From assembly GCF_003054045.1 (NCBI RefSeq), contig NZ_QBKH01000001.1:186001-250000 (forward strand): DNA of 64,000 bases, in the 5' to 3' direction. Numbering within the stretch: position 1 is the first letter of the stretch; each line of letters begins with the position of its first letter. The DNA comes from Sphingobacterium faecium. Lineage in GTDB: Bacteria > Bacteroidota > Bacteroidia > Sphingobacteriales > Sphingobacteriaceae. The position numbers and the translations under genes are program-made. Below, in pieces: positions 37,490 through 45,635 of the stretch. Under the pieces are notes generated by a model. It had not been told where the DNA came from, made no database searches, and was given only the letters and a program-made list of their open reading frames with translations.

Positions 37490-38217
37490 TTTTCTTTAAT
37501 TCCTTTTTTCCAAGAATAGGATATATCATTAATAATAAAAGCATTTGCTAACATAGCATCATCTAATTTTAGCTCTTTCAAAAATTCGACATGGTATTGA
37601 GATACTGTTATTGGGATAGGTTTCCAGTTTTCTCTGACTCCCTCAATAATTAGCATTTCGTTATTCTTTGCATCATAATTAAAAGTAAATGGAAGTGGTC
37701 CAGCATATTTCCTGGCCTCTTTCCAATCAATAAAGGGAGATTGTGCCGGTAATTCACTGTTAATATCTCCCTCGCTATACTCGATCTGAAAATTAGAATT
37801 TTTGGAAGAAACGCAATGCTCTTTACCTTTTTGTTGCTGTTGGATATCGGTTGTCCTATAATTATAATGACTAAAGATATTGCCCAAAATTTCCATTTTT
37901 TTTCGATTGGTTTCGGATTTTAGAATATATAATCCACGACGTTTCTTCCCTTTTTCATTTTCATATTTTACAAAAATTCGATATCCAATAAGAAAGAAAT
38001 CATTTCCGAATACCTTCGGAAAACCTTTAGGTCTTAATTGAGTTGTTTTCACTAATGCTACAGCCAAAAATCCATAGCGGTCATTAAGTGTATCCAATGT
38101 CAATGTTTTAGGAATCAGTTCCACTAATTTCTCCTTAGAAACGGCAAATGTTAAAACAATAGAACTTTCGAAATATGCTTCAACAGCAAAAGGGTGATTT
38201 TTAAGAAATGCGAACAT
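37477..38217 (-). CDS. DUF2071 (YqjF-like) family protein
   Basis: 246 aa soluble protein. PFAVEAYFESSIVLTFAVSKEKLVELIPKTLTLDTLNDRYGFLAVALVKTTQLRP, then FLIGYRIFVKYENEKGKKRRGLYILKSETNRKK match the DUF2071 beta-barrel (acetoacetate-decarboxylase-like) family. Enzymatic role unknown. Overlaps the DoxX-like gene by 17 nt and the methyltransferase by 13 nt. Confidence 0.8.
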   Translation of the reverse strand: MFAFLKNHPFAVEAYFESSIVLTFAVSKEKLVELIPKTLTLDTLNDRYGFLAVALVKTTQLRPKGFPKVFGNDFFLIGYRIFVKYENEKGKKRRGLYILKSETNRKKMEILGNIFSHYNYRTTDIQQQQKGKEHCVSSKNSNFQIEYSEGDINSELPAQSPFIDWKEARKYAGPLPFTFNYDAKNNEMLIIEGVRENWKPIPITVSQYHVEFLKELKLDDAMLANAFIINDISYSWKKGIKEKCSN

Positions 38218-38596
38218 GGCCTTTATTTTTAGAAAAATAGTATTCGTTGCTGTAGATAATGAGGATAAATATTAAAGCGTATAAGATATTCCAGGGACCC
38301 CAAAGCAATAAATGAGGTACAAATAATAGTTCTAGACTGTTCATCATAGCAATTACAATAATTTGAACAATACAATTTAAACGTGACTTAAAACCGCTTA
38401 AAATCCATATAGCCATAATAATTTCTGCGAGACCGATAAGTAACGTTAATACGCCTGCATATTGATCACCTAAAATTACGGAGACAATTTTTTGATGTCG
38501 TGGAACTAAATTCAGCACTTTACAATATAGACCATTTGCAAACCAAACGAAGGCAATACTGTAAGTTAAGAAGGTGTGCAAGGAACTATTTCGCAT
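38201..38596 (-). CDS. DoxX-like family membrane protein
   Basis: 131 aa, four membrane segments (TYSIAFVWFANGLYCKVLNL, AGVLTLLIGLAEIIMAIWIL, IVQIIVIAMMNSLELLFV, WNILYALIFILIIYSN). The pattern FVWFANGLYCKVL-N-VPRHQ-IV resembles the DoxX-like group. Four-helix quinone-linked membrane proteins of this type often pair with soluble partners. First gene of the four-gene overlapping cassette. Confidence 0.8.
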   Translation of the reverse strand: MRNSSLHTFLTYSIAFVWFANGLYCKVLNLVPRHQKIVSVILGDQYAGVLTLLIGLAEIIMAIWILSGFKSRLNCIVQIIVIAMMNSLELLFVPHLLLWGPWNILYALIFILIIYSNEYYFSKNKGHVRIS

Positions 38597-38684
38597 GATT
38601 GATGAAGTTTTTACTAACTATTCAGGATTTCAATTAAGTCAATATTTTAGTGATACGCTATTATAGCTCATATTCGTCACCGTC

Positions 38685-39554
38685 TTATTTTTCTGACTGT
38701 AACGTTTTCACCTTTTCAAGGATTAGCGCTATAGCTTCAGGAGACCTTAATATTTTTTCATGACCAACAGCGTTCAGGTTGATAGCTTCTATTTGAGGAT
38801 GATCTTCCAAATATGATTGCAGATAATCATAGGGAGCAATTTTATCTTCCTTGTCGTACAGTAACAGATGCTGTTGGCTATTAGGGAAGGTGTATAAACT
38901 ATTTAAATGAAAATAAGCAATTTTCATATTGAATTTTTCTTCAAAATTGTGGAAGAAGTGCTCTTGAACATCTCGGGGAACATTTACATAATCCATGCTG
39001 GCCGCAAAATTCGCTTTTAAGTTTACTAGAGGAGTAAGGCTAATGATCCAAGTTGGCTCATGTTTGATATGGGCTAAAGCCGCGACATTGGCCATAGCCC
39101 CAAGAGAATGACCAATTGTTATGGCAGGCATACCGTAGGCAGTTATAATAGCTTGCACAGCTTCTATATATAAGATTAAGTTGGATAGCTCACCCTCAGC
39201 CTCTCCATTTCCAGGGGCATCAAATGCAATTATCGTTAAGTCTGGATTTTCCAATAGCTGCTCAATAAGTATGGAAAAATCCGCAGCTTTTGATCCCCAT
39301 CCATGTGTTAATAAAACGATGTCCTTACCCGCTCCCCAACGAAAGACAGGAAAGGATAATAGATGGCCACAGAAAAACTCATCTTTTACCGTCAGTTTAT
39401 TTTTTGAGGCTAATTCAATCAACTGTTCCTGATGATGTCTCAAAGGCATTTTAGGAGAATAGCAGATATAAGACCAAATATCATGTATGTTTTCTGCAAC
39501 AGAAATCTTTTCTAGAGATTTCAAATATTCCATGGTTTGCTTTAATTTTTTCAT
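38685..39554 (-). CDS. Alpha/beta hydrolase
   Basis: 289 aa, soluble. Core motifs: LLTHGWGSKAADF (oxyanion-hole HG), IIAFDAPGNGEAEGE, ITIGHSLGAMANVAAL with nucleophile Ser in GHSLGA, then LLLYDKEDKIAPYDY (acid) and AVGHEKILRSPEAIAL (His). The triad appears complete. Substrate unknown. 30 nt downstream of the SNF2 helicase gene on the same strand, probably one transcript. Confidence 0.9.
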   Translation of the reverse strand: MKKLKQTMEYLKSLEKISVAENIHDIWSYICYSPKMPLRHHQEQLIELASKNKLTVKDEFFCGHLLSFPVFRWGAGKDIVLLTHGWGSKAADFSILIEQLLENPDLTIIAFDAPGNGEAEGELSNLILYIEAVQAIITAYGMPAITIGHSLGAMANVAALAHIKHEPTWIISLTPLVNLKANFAASMDYVNVPRDVQEHFFHNFEEKFNMKIAYFHLNSLYTFPNSQQHLLLYDKEDKIAPYDYLQSYLEDHPQIEAINLNAVGHEKILRSPEAIALILEKVKTLQSEK

Positions 39555-39584
39555 CGGTGCAGTAGTTCTTTCTAAATTTCCTGT

Positions 39585-42500
39585 CTATTCAAATAGAGCA
39601 AGTAAACGCTCTTTATTCATAAAATCCGCAATTGGATTGTATTTGCTGGAAATGATATTATCCGCTATGGCTGTTTTATTTGCCTGCAGTTTCATGATTT
39701 TGTCCTCGACAGTATCTGGGCAGATCAAACGTATAGCGGTCACATCTTTGGCTTGACCGATCCGGAAAGCACGGTCGATAGCTTGTGCTTCAACAGCAGG
39801 ATTCCACCAGGGGTCTACCAGATAAACTAAACTCGCGGCCGTTAGATTTAGACCTGTTCCACCAGCTTTTAAACTGATCAAGATAACCCTTTGCGCATCA
39901 TTTTCCTGAAATTGAGATACAATATATTGCCTATCTCTTGTTTGTCCTGTCAATTTTAGTGCCGTGATATCGTGTTTTGATAAAGCCATTTCGATTAGAT
40001 TTAACATACTGACAAACTGTGAAAAGATGATAATTTTTTGATAAGGACTTTTATCCAGCACCTGTTCCACCAGCATTTCAATTTTACATGCATCTTGCTC
40101 CACACTTAGATCTTCTGTTTTTAGCAATTTTGTTGAGTTACAGATCTGTCGCAGTTTAGTCAGTCCTTTTAAGACATGCATGGGACTTTTACGGATTTCA
40201 TCTCCATCTTTTACAGATATAAATTCTCGAAATTCTTTTTCATACGTATCATAGATATGCCTTTGCGCAGGTTTCATCTCGCAGTAAAGTACGATTTCAT
40301 TTTTTGCAGGCAACTCTTTGGCGACCTCAGTTTTTGTGCGTCTTAGAATAAAAGGTTTTACTTTGCGTTGCAGTTCTTCCAGTCTTTTTTTATTACTAAA
40401 TCCATCGATAGGCGTTGTGTAAACATCTTTAAAATATTTTTTTGAACCTAATAATCCGGGGTTAGCAAAGGACAGTTGAGCAAACAAATCCATGGTACTG
40501 TTTTCGATTGGTGTTCCAGTGATGACGATACGATTGCGCGCAGTGAGTTTGGTGACCGCTTGGTAACGTTGTGAATTGGGGTTTTTTATCTGTTGCGACT
40601 CGTCTAAAAAAATATAGTTGAAAGCATGTTTTTTTAAATGATTGATATCGGTCAATAGGTTATGATAAGAAATTAATATCAGTTCATATTGCTCAAATCC
40701 TTGGGTGTTTTTTTGCCGATCTGTGCCTTGCAGTACAAGTGTTTTAATCGATGGTGCAAATTTCTCCAGTTCATTTTTCCAGTTGAAAATAAGCGTAGTT
40801 GGCAGTATCAGTAGATTGCAATTGTTTTTAACTTTGATACGCTGGTTTAAAATAAAGGCAATGATCTGGATCGTTTTTCCAAGCCCCATATCATCTGCTA
40901 GGCAACCTCCAAAATTAAACTCATCTAAAAAATTCAACCAGTTCAGTCCATCATGTTGGTAACTTCTTAGGCTGCCTATAAAATCCTTGGATAGTGCTAC
41001 CGGTTTGACCTGATCGATATTTTTGATTTTACTTTTGATTTCCTCAAGCCGTTCTTTTGCTATTTGGGATAACCATTGTTCCTCAAAGTACTGATCGATA
41101 GCTGAATAATTAGTTTCCGCAATCTGTAAGAGGCTATCATCGATTATTTCACCAGCTAAAAAAAACTGTTCAAATTTATTAAGCCATTCTTCCGGAAGCA
41201 TACCTTGCGTACCATCATCTAAGGTGATGAATTTTGATTTGTTACGAATGGCTTTTTGAAGGTTTTTAAGAGAACCTTTACTTTTGCCAAACTGTATATC
41301 CACATTGACATTAAACCAATTCTGCCCACTGAGCACATGAATAGCTATTTTGCCCTTAAAGGAATTATATTTAATTGTTTTTATTTCGTTAAATCCGATG
41401 ATAGAGATGTGATGATTACGCCAATCCTCAAAAACATTCAGAAACCAGTCCAATTCCAGGAAATGTTTACGATGCAGATAGAAGTGCAGAAAATCTTCAT
41501 CCAGCTGCTCCTCAAAATAGGGATGTTGTTTGATGATTAAACTGACAATCTGGAGTTCAGCTTCGAGATCCCGTTTCACTAAAAACTTCTTTCCATTTTT
41601 ATCAAATCCAAAAATGGACCGTCTACTACGTACCGGCACCTCTACATCAGCGTAGCGCATGGTTGGGATCAGATTGATGTAATCACCAGATTCTTCAAGA
41701 TAGATAATCGCTTCAGTATCGCTGTAGAATTGCTGATCTTTAATTTGTTTACTGCTAGCCTTTGGGATGTATAAATAATTGACTTCTACGACTTCTTCCA
41801 TGACCATTAAGAAATCTCTCTTAAAATCCTCAAACTTCGATTGATGTACTTTAAGGTGATCAGCTGTAGTATGGAACAGTTTGAAAAGGGTGAGGATCTG
41901 TCGATTTTCAATAAAATAAAAATGCTGCTGGACTTGGGTGAAATAATCAAATACTAACGCAAGTTGCTGTAAAGGATGATCTTGTCCTGCAATTTGGATG
42001 GAACTCCGAATAGTAAAAAAATTACCAACTTGATCGATATCGATACGAATTGTCTTTGGAAGCTCTCTTAATGTAATCTGCGTTAGACCATTTGCCGAAA
42101 TACTTTGGGATTGAGATTTATCCTGCTGATAGATCTCCAGTCCCAGTGGATTTTTAATCAACTTTTTAAATGCTATAATCTGTTGATTCCCTTCTTCTAC
42201 GGTATTTTGTCCTAAAAAATGAAGAGCCGTGAAGAATTGGCTTTCCGTGATATCTTTACTTTTCCAGATCATTTCCTCACAAGAAATCTGTTGTAATGGA
42301 TTTTTTAAAGATCCATTCTTAGCACGTGTAGCACGATAAAGCAATACCTGTGGATGTTTGTAGTATTTATGCTCTTTCAGGACCAAGATATTGGTCTGTT
42401 GTTCGACTTCTTTGTCAATACGTGTTAGATCAGTACCAGTTGCGGTGTTAAGGATATCCAAAGACAGATCCAGTAAATTATCTTGCTTTTTGTGAATTTT

Positions 42501-42944
42501 TACATGTCCATCGACCCATTCGATCTCGAAATAGTCTTCCAATTGCAGTTCATGTTCTAGTCCGTATTTAATCGCTATTTTTTTCAGATGATCCTGATAA
42601 GCATTAGCTGAAAAAAATAAATACACGTGATCATTCTTATAGATTTCATTTAAAATCAGTTTTTGATGGATACAGAATTCTTCGCGGTCAGAACAATTAC
42701 AAAATAAGGTAAGCACGGGGCTGTCATAGACCACAATGACATCGTAGCTAGTGCCTAAAGAAAGAATCAAAAAATGACCTTCATTTTTCTTAAGTGAAAA
42801 AATTTGGATAGGAGCTTGGTTATCGGATAAGTTCGACATCCAGGAATAAAAGCTGTATCGATATTCATTGTCAAAATGAATATCTGAAAACCGAAACTGG
42901 TGAAAATCATCTGAACCCTGTGGCGAATCGTCTTTTTTATACAT
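39585..42944 (-). CDS. SWIM zinc-finger SNF2-family DEAD/DEAH helicase
   Basis: 1119 aa from ATG at 42944. Near residue 90 a SWIM motif C-N-C ... C-I-H (LFCNCSDREEFCIHQ) is seen. The long middle region is the bacterial SNF2_assoc part. The ATPase has LADDMGLGKTIQIIAFIL (Walker A), FLDESQQIKN (DEAQ-type motif II), VITGTPIENSTMDLFAQLSF, and the C-lobe KIIIFSQFVSMLNLIE, LKAGGTGLNLTAASLVYLVDPWWNPAVEAQAIDRAFRIGQ. Typical standalone bacterial SWI2/SNF2 ATPase, tentatively linked to RNA polymerase recycling or DNA remodelling. Confidence 0.93.
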   Translation of the reverse strand: MYKKDDSPQGSDDFHQFRFSDIHFDNEYRYSFYSWMSNLSDNQAPIQIFSLKKNEGHFLILSLGTSYDVIVVYDSPVLTLFCNCSDREEFCIHQKLILNEIYKNDHVYLFFSANAYQDHLKKIAIKYGLEHELQLEDYFEIEWVDGHVKIHKKQDNLLDLSLDILNTATGTDLTRIDKEVEQQTNILVLKEHKYYKHPQVLLYRATRAKNGSLKNPLQQISCEEMIWKSKDITESQFFTALHFLGQNTVEEGNQQIIAFKKLIKNPLGLEIYQQDKSQSQSISANGLTQITLRELPKTIRIDIDQVGNFFTIRSSIQIAGQDHPLQQLALVFDYFTQVQQHFYFIENRQILTLFKLFHTTADHLKVHQSKFEDFKRDFLMVMEEVVEVNYLYIPKASSKQIKDQQFYSDTEAIIYLEESGDYINLIPTMRYADVEVPVRSRRSIFGFDKNGKKFLVKRDLEAELQIVSLIIKQHPYFEEQLDEDFLHFYLHRKHFLELDWFLNVFEDWRNHHISIIGFNEIKTIKYNSFKGKIAIHVLSGQNWFNVNVDIQFGKSKGSLKNLQKAIRNKSKFITLDDGTQGMLPEEWLNKFEQFFLAGEIIDDSLLQIAETNYSAIDQYFEEQWLSQIAKERLEEIKSKIKNIDQVKPVALSKDFIGSLRSYQHDGLNWLNFLDEFNFGGCLADDMGLGKTIQIIAFILNQRIKVKNNCNLLILPTTLIFNWKNELEKFAPSIKTLVLQGTDRQKNTQGFEQYELILISYHNLLTDINHLKKHAFNYIFLDESQQIKNPNSQRYQAVTKLTARNRIVITGTPIENSTMDLFAQLSFANPGLLGSKKYFKDVYTTPIDGFSNKKRLEELQRKVKPFILRRTKTEVAKELPAKNEIVLYCEMKPAQRHIYDTYEKEFREFISVKDGDEIRKSPMHVLKGLTKLRQICNSTKLLKTEDLSVEQDACKIEMLVEQVLDKSPYQKIIIFSQFVSMLNLIEMALSKHDITALKLTGQTRDRQYIVSQFQENDAQRVILISLKAGGTGLNLTAASLVYLVDPWWNPAVEAQAIDRAFRIGQAKDVTAIRLICPDTVEDKIMKLQANKTAIADNIISSKYNPIADFMNKERLLALFE

Positions 42945-43185
42945 GCTATTCAAACTTAGATAAATTTGTTTTATTTACCATTTTAATTCCGTCATTTAAA
43001 ACCAATTTATTCATAAATATTCGTCTATCGTATAGTTACCCTTGTTTTGCAAGTGTTGATCTCACTTCTGCTGAGTAGAATCATAAAGCAACTAGAAAAG
43101 AGTAAAGAAGAATATTTTTTAAATTTATAGCACTGAGCTGTAACATTTGATAATCTGTATGCATCTAATGAGAAAAATATAAATT

Positions 43186-43533
43186 ATGAATGAAGAAACA
43201 GTGATTGCTATTATGGTTGTATCCTTATTTAGCACAATTTTTTTTACACTTTATTACTATTTTCAAGCTCGCAACAAAGAACGTATGGCATTGATAGAAG
43301 CTGGGCTTGATTTATCTCAGTTTTATAAAAAGAAGGTGCAGATCTCACAATGGTTACGGTTAGGTATTTTAGCTGTAGGAATCGGAATAGGACTGTTTAT
43401 TGTTGGTTTAATGACACAGTATCAGGTGCAGCCAATTACTGCAGTTTTAAAAGTTTCGATTATTGTACTTTGTGGTGGTATTGCGATGGTTCTTGCAAGC
43501 TATATAGATAAACCCAAGCAAGACAGGGATTGA
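43186..43533 (+). CDS. DUF6249-type small membrane protein
   Basis: 115 aa. Two or three membrane segments (IAIMVVSLFSTIFFTLYYYF, LGILAVGIGIGLFIVGL, LKVSIIVLCGGIAMVLASY) around a basic cytoplasmic loop ARNKERMALIEAGLDLSQFYKK, which is the DUF6249 signature. Such genes recur directly upstream of ECF sigma factors in Bacteroidota. Its stop overlaps the start of the sigma gene by one base (TGATG), implying coupling. Confidence 0.8.
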   Translation: MNEETVIAIMVVSLFSTIFFTLYYYFQARNKERMALIEAGLDLSQFYKKKVQISQWLRLGILAVGIGIGLFIVGLMTQYQVQPITAVLKVSIIVLCGGIAMVLASYIDKPKQDRD

Positions 43534-44078
43534 TGGATCAACAGTATATTGATAAAGTCTTAGCGGGAGATCGGCATTCCTTTCGGTATTTTTTACAGAA
43601 GTATCAGGATATGGTCTTTTCTGTTGCAATGAGTATTGTGAAGAACGAATCGCTTGCAGAAGAAGTCGCTCAGGATGCTTTTGTCAAATGTTACCATAAA
43701 TTGGACACGTTTCACCAGCAGTCTAAATTTAGTAGCTGGTTATACCGAATTGTAGTCAATACAGCCTTTATGCGATTACGCAAGATCAAAATTGAAGTAT
43801 TAGATTTTCAGCCTGATTATAATCAGGAGCTGATCGATGAGCATGAACTTACGTTACTGGAAGAAGAGGAGCGAAGTCAACTTATTAATGAAGCACTTTG
43901 CTTACTACCTGCCAATGAAAGTTTAGCATTACGCCTATTTTATCTGGAAGAAGAAAGCATTAAAGAGGTTTCCCTAATAACCGGATGGACTGATGCCAAT
44001 ACACGTGTGATCTTACACCGCGGTCGTAAACGCATGTATGGCATATTGAAGAAATTAATGAATAAAGCAAATGTGTAG
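43533..44078 (+). CDS. ECF sigma factor
   Basis: 181 aa with ATG at 43533. Region 2: VLAGDRHSFRYFLQKYQDMVFSVAMSIVKNESLAEEVAQDAFVKCYHKLDTF, SKFSSWLYRIVVNTAFMRLRK. Region 4: EALCLLPANESLALRLFYLEEESIKEVSLITGWTDANTRVILHRGRKRMY. It directs RNA polymerase to an extracytoplasmic-stress regulon; the downstream membrane protein could be its partner (inference). Confidence 0.93.
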   Translation: MDQQYIDKVLAGDRHSFRYFLQKYQDMVFSVAMSIVKNESLAEEVAQDAFVKCYHKLDTFHQQSKFSSWLYRIVVNTAFMRLRKIKIEVLDFQPDYNQELIDEHELTLLEEEERSQLINEALCLLPANESLALRLFYLEEESIKEVSLITGWTDANTRVILHRGRKRMYGILKKLMNKANV

Positions 44079-44079
44079 C

Positions 44080-44430
44080 ATGGAGAATAAAGATGAATTA
44101 ATGAAATCGTTGATGCAGAGCAGCAAACTTAAAATGCCTTTCTCAGATTTTGAAAGTCGAGTCATGTTGACTATCGAGCAGGATGATAAAAAGTCTATTG
44201 CCGTTTTGCAAGATAGAAAAAAAGGAATTTACTTTTTCCTGGCCGGAATGCTATTTGGCGTAGTATTGAATTATTTACTAAGCAGATCTTGGAGAGATCT
44301 TAACATCAATTTGCCACAACAGGAAAATGCACTATTGGTTTCCCAAATCATTTATGCCTTATTGATTCTGTTTTTTATTGATAGACTTGTCAAATTATAT
44401 CAATTGAACCGTTTAATAAAAAATTTATAA
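44080..44430 (+). CDS. Small membrane protein at anti-sigma position
   Basis: 116 aa from ATG at 44080; an in-frame ATG at 44071 would overlap the sigma stop. Soluble N-terminal 50 residues (ENKDELMKSLMQSSKLKMPFSDFESRVMLTIEQ) then two membrane segments (GIYFFLAGMLFGVVLNYLL and LLVSQIIYALLILFFID). The soluble head at the N-terminus and position right after the sigma gene suggest an anti-sigma role; there is no zinc motif. Confidence 0.7.
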   Translation: MENKDELMKSLMQSSKLKMPFSDFESRVMLTIEQDDKKSIAVLQDRKKGIYFFLAGMLFGVVLNYLLSRSWRDLNINLPQQENALLVSQIIYALLILFFIDRLVKLYQLNRLIKNL

Positions 44431-44432
44431 AG

Positions 44433-44470
44433 AAAAAAGGAGCATATACTATCTATATGCTCCTTTTCTA
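44433..44470. terminator. Terminator between sigma operon and LURP-one gene
   Basis: AAAAGGAGCATATA / TATATGCTCCTTTT, 14-bp perfect stem with CTATC loop, convergent genes on both sides. Confidence 0.9.
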
Positions 44471-44472
44471 TA

Positions 44473-45072
44473 TTATCCCCTTTCACGTTCGAGTAAGATC
44501 ATCATCATAAAACAAAGAATTAATCTAGTTTCATCTTTGGGATCGACCTCTGCGAGCTTATCCAACGTGAATTTACGACCGAAAAAAGAAGGTTTTTTCT
44601 GGAGTTGTAAGACCTTATTTCCCTCTTTATCATACATAGTATAAGAAGGGTTGAAAAGATATCCCGTGAGAATATTGAGGATCGGGATCTCTCCCAAAAA
44701 GCTATCCCCAACTTTTACCCATCCATTATCTTCTTGGATCTTGTAATCTTCTACACCATCTCGGTCAAATGCATTATAATTCGCTTTCCAAATCGATCGC
44801 ATGCCTTTTCGTCCTACCTTTCCAATTATTTCAGTCGTTTTATGATCGGTAAACGTGTAGTTTGCATTGAAATCTAACCAACGGTCTGCTTTAATACTAT
44901 ATTGTTGTTCTGACCGACTTTCATCAGAAAAAATAATGATTTCCTCTTTTAACTTGAACAGTTTTTGACGAACGTAAAATAGCGTACGATCCTCACTATC
45001 CTTTATCGTAAAATCATTATGAAAAGTAGAAATCTTAAATAGAAAGTTTAATGGATAATTGAAGTTGCTCAT
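44473..45072 (-). CDS. LURP-one-related (scramblase/tubby-like fold) protein
   Basis: 199 aa, no signal. FLFKISTFHNDFTIKDSEDRTLFYVRQKLFKLKEEIIIFSDESRSEQQYSIKADRWLDFNANYTFTDHKTTEIIGKVGRKG... matches the twelve-strand barrel of LURP-one/phospholipid-scramblase-like proteins. The C-terminal helix (TRLILCFMMMILLERE) is the buried helix of that fold. Function in bacteria unknown. Confidence 0.78.
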   Translation of the reverse strand: MSNFNYPLNFLFKISTFHNDFTIKDSEDRTLFYVRQKLFKLKEEIIIFSDESRSEQQYSIKADRWLDFNANYTFTDHKTTEIIGKVGRKGMRSIWKANYNAFDRDGVEDYKIQEDNGWVKVGDSFLGEIPILNILTGYLFNPSYTMYDKEGNKVLQLQKKPSFFGRKFTLDKLAEVDPKDETRLILCFMMMILLERERG

Positions 45073-45149
45073 GGTTTTAGATACGCTTTTATATAAAGCT
45101 AGTATTTTTAAAGGTATATATAAATGTTTAGATTAACGATATTCTATGC

Positions 45150-45635
45150 TTAATTTGTACGCGTTTTTAAACAGTATGAAAAAACAAGCATATGCTTCAT
45201 TTGTATCCCGTTCTCTATAATAGGGGCAGTGTAATGGTCCAAAAAGAAATTCTTACGGATATGATCCATCTCAAATCCATTGCGCAAATAGAATCGATGC
45301 TGTAGGTGTCCGATATCAGCGGTCCCTACCCATATCTGTTGACAATGCTGATCTCGTGCGTAAGATTTTAAGAAAGATAATAAATCAGTTCCAAAACCCT
45401 GGGACTGTTCCTGGGGCGCAATTGCAATATTTTTCAGCTCAACAGTATCTTGATCTAAATGTACGATCGCCATGACTCCAACCAGATCATTTGACTTTTC
45501 CTTGATTAAGGTAAAGATGGTGCAATCAAAAATATACTTGTTTATAGCTTCTTTGGTTTCATCCGCGAGCAACAATAGCTCATAAGGAATAGGAGTACCA
45601 TCAGCAAGTTTTTTAATAGCATAGTTCTCTTTCAT
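45150..45635 (-). CDS. GNAT family N-acetyltransferase
   Basis: 161 aa. TVELKNIAIAPQEQSQGFGTDLLSFLKSYA is the acetyl-CoA pyrophosphate loop (Q/R-x-x-G-x-G/A), with WVGTADIGHLQHRFYLRNGFEMDH following. Substrate unknown. The TonB receptor gene ends immediately before its ATG (zero spacing), so the two are translationally coupled. Confidence 0.88.
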   Translation of the reverse strand: MKENYAIKKLADGTPIPYELLLLADETKEAINKYIFDCTIFTLIKEKSNDLVGVMAIVHLDQDTVELKNIAIAPQEQSQGFGTDLLSFLKSYARDQHCQQIWVGTADIGHLQHRFYLRNGFEMDHIRKNFFLDHYTAPIIENGIQMKHMLVFSYCLKTRTN

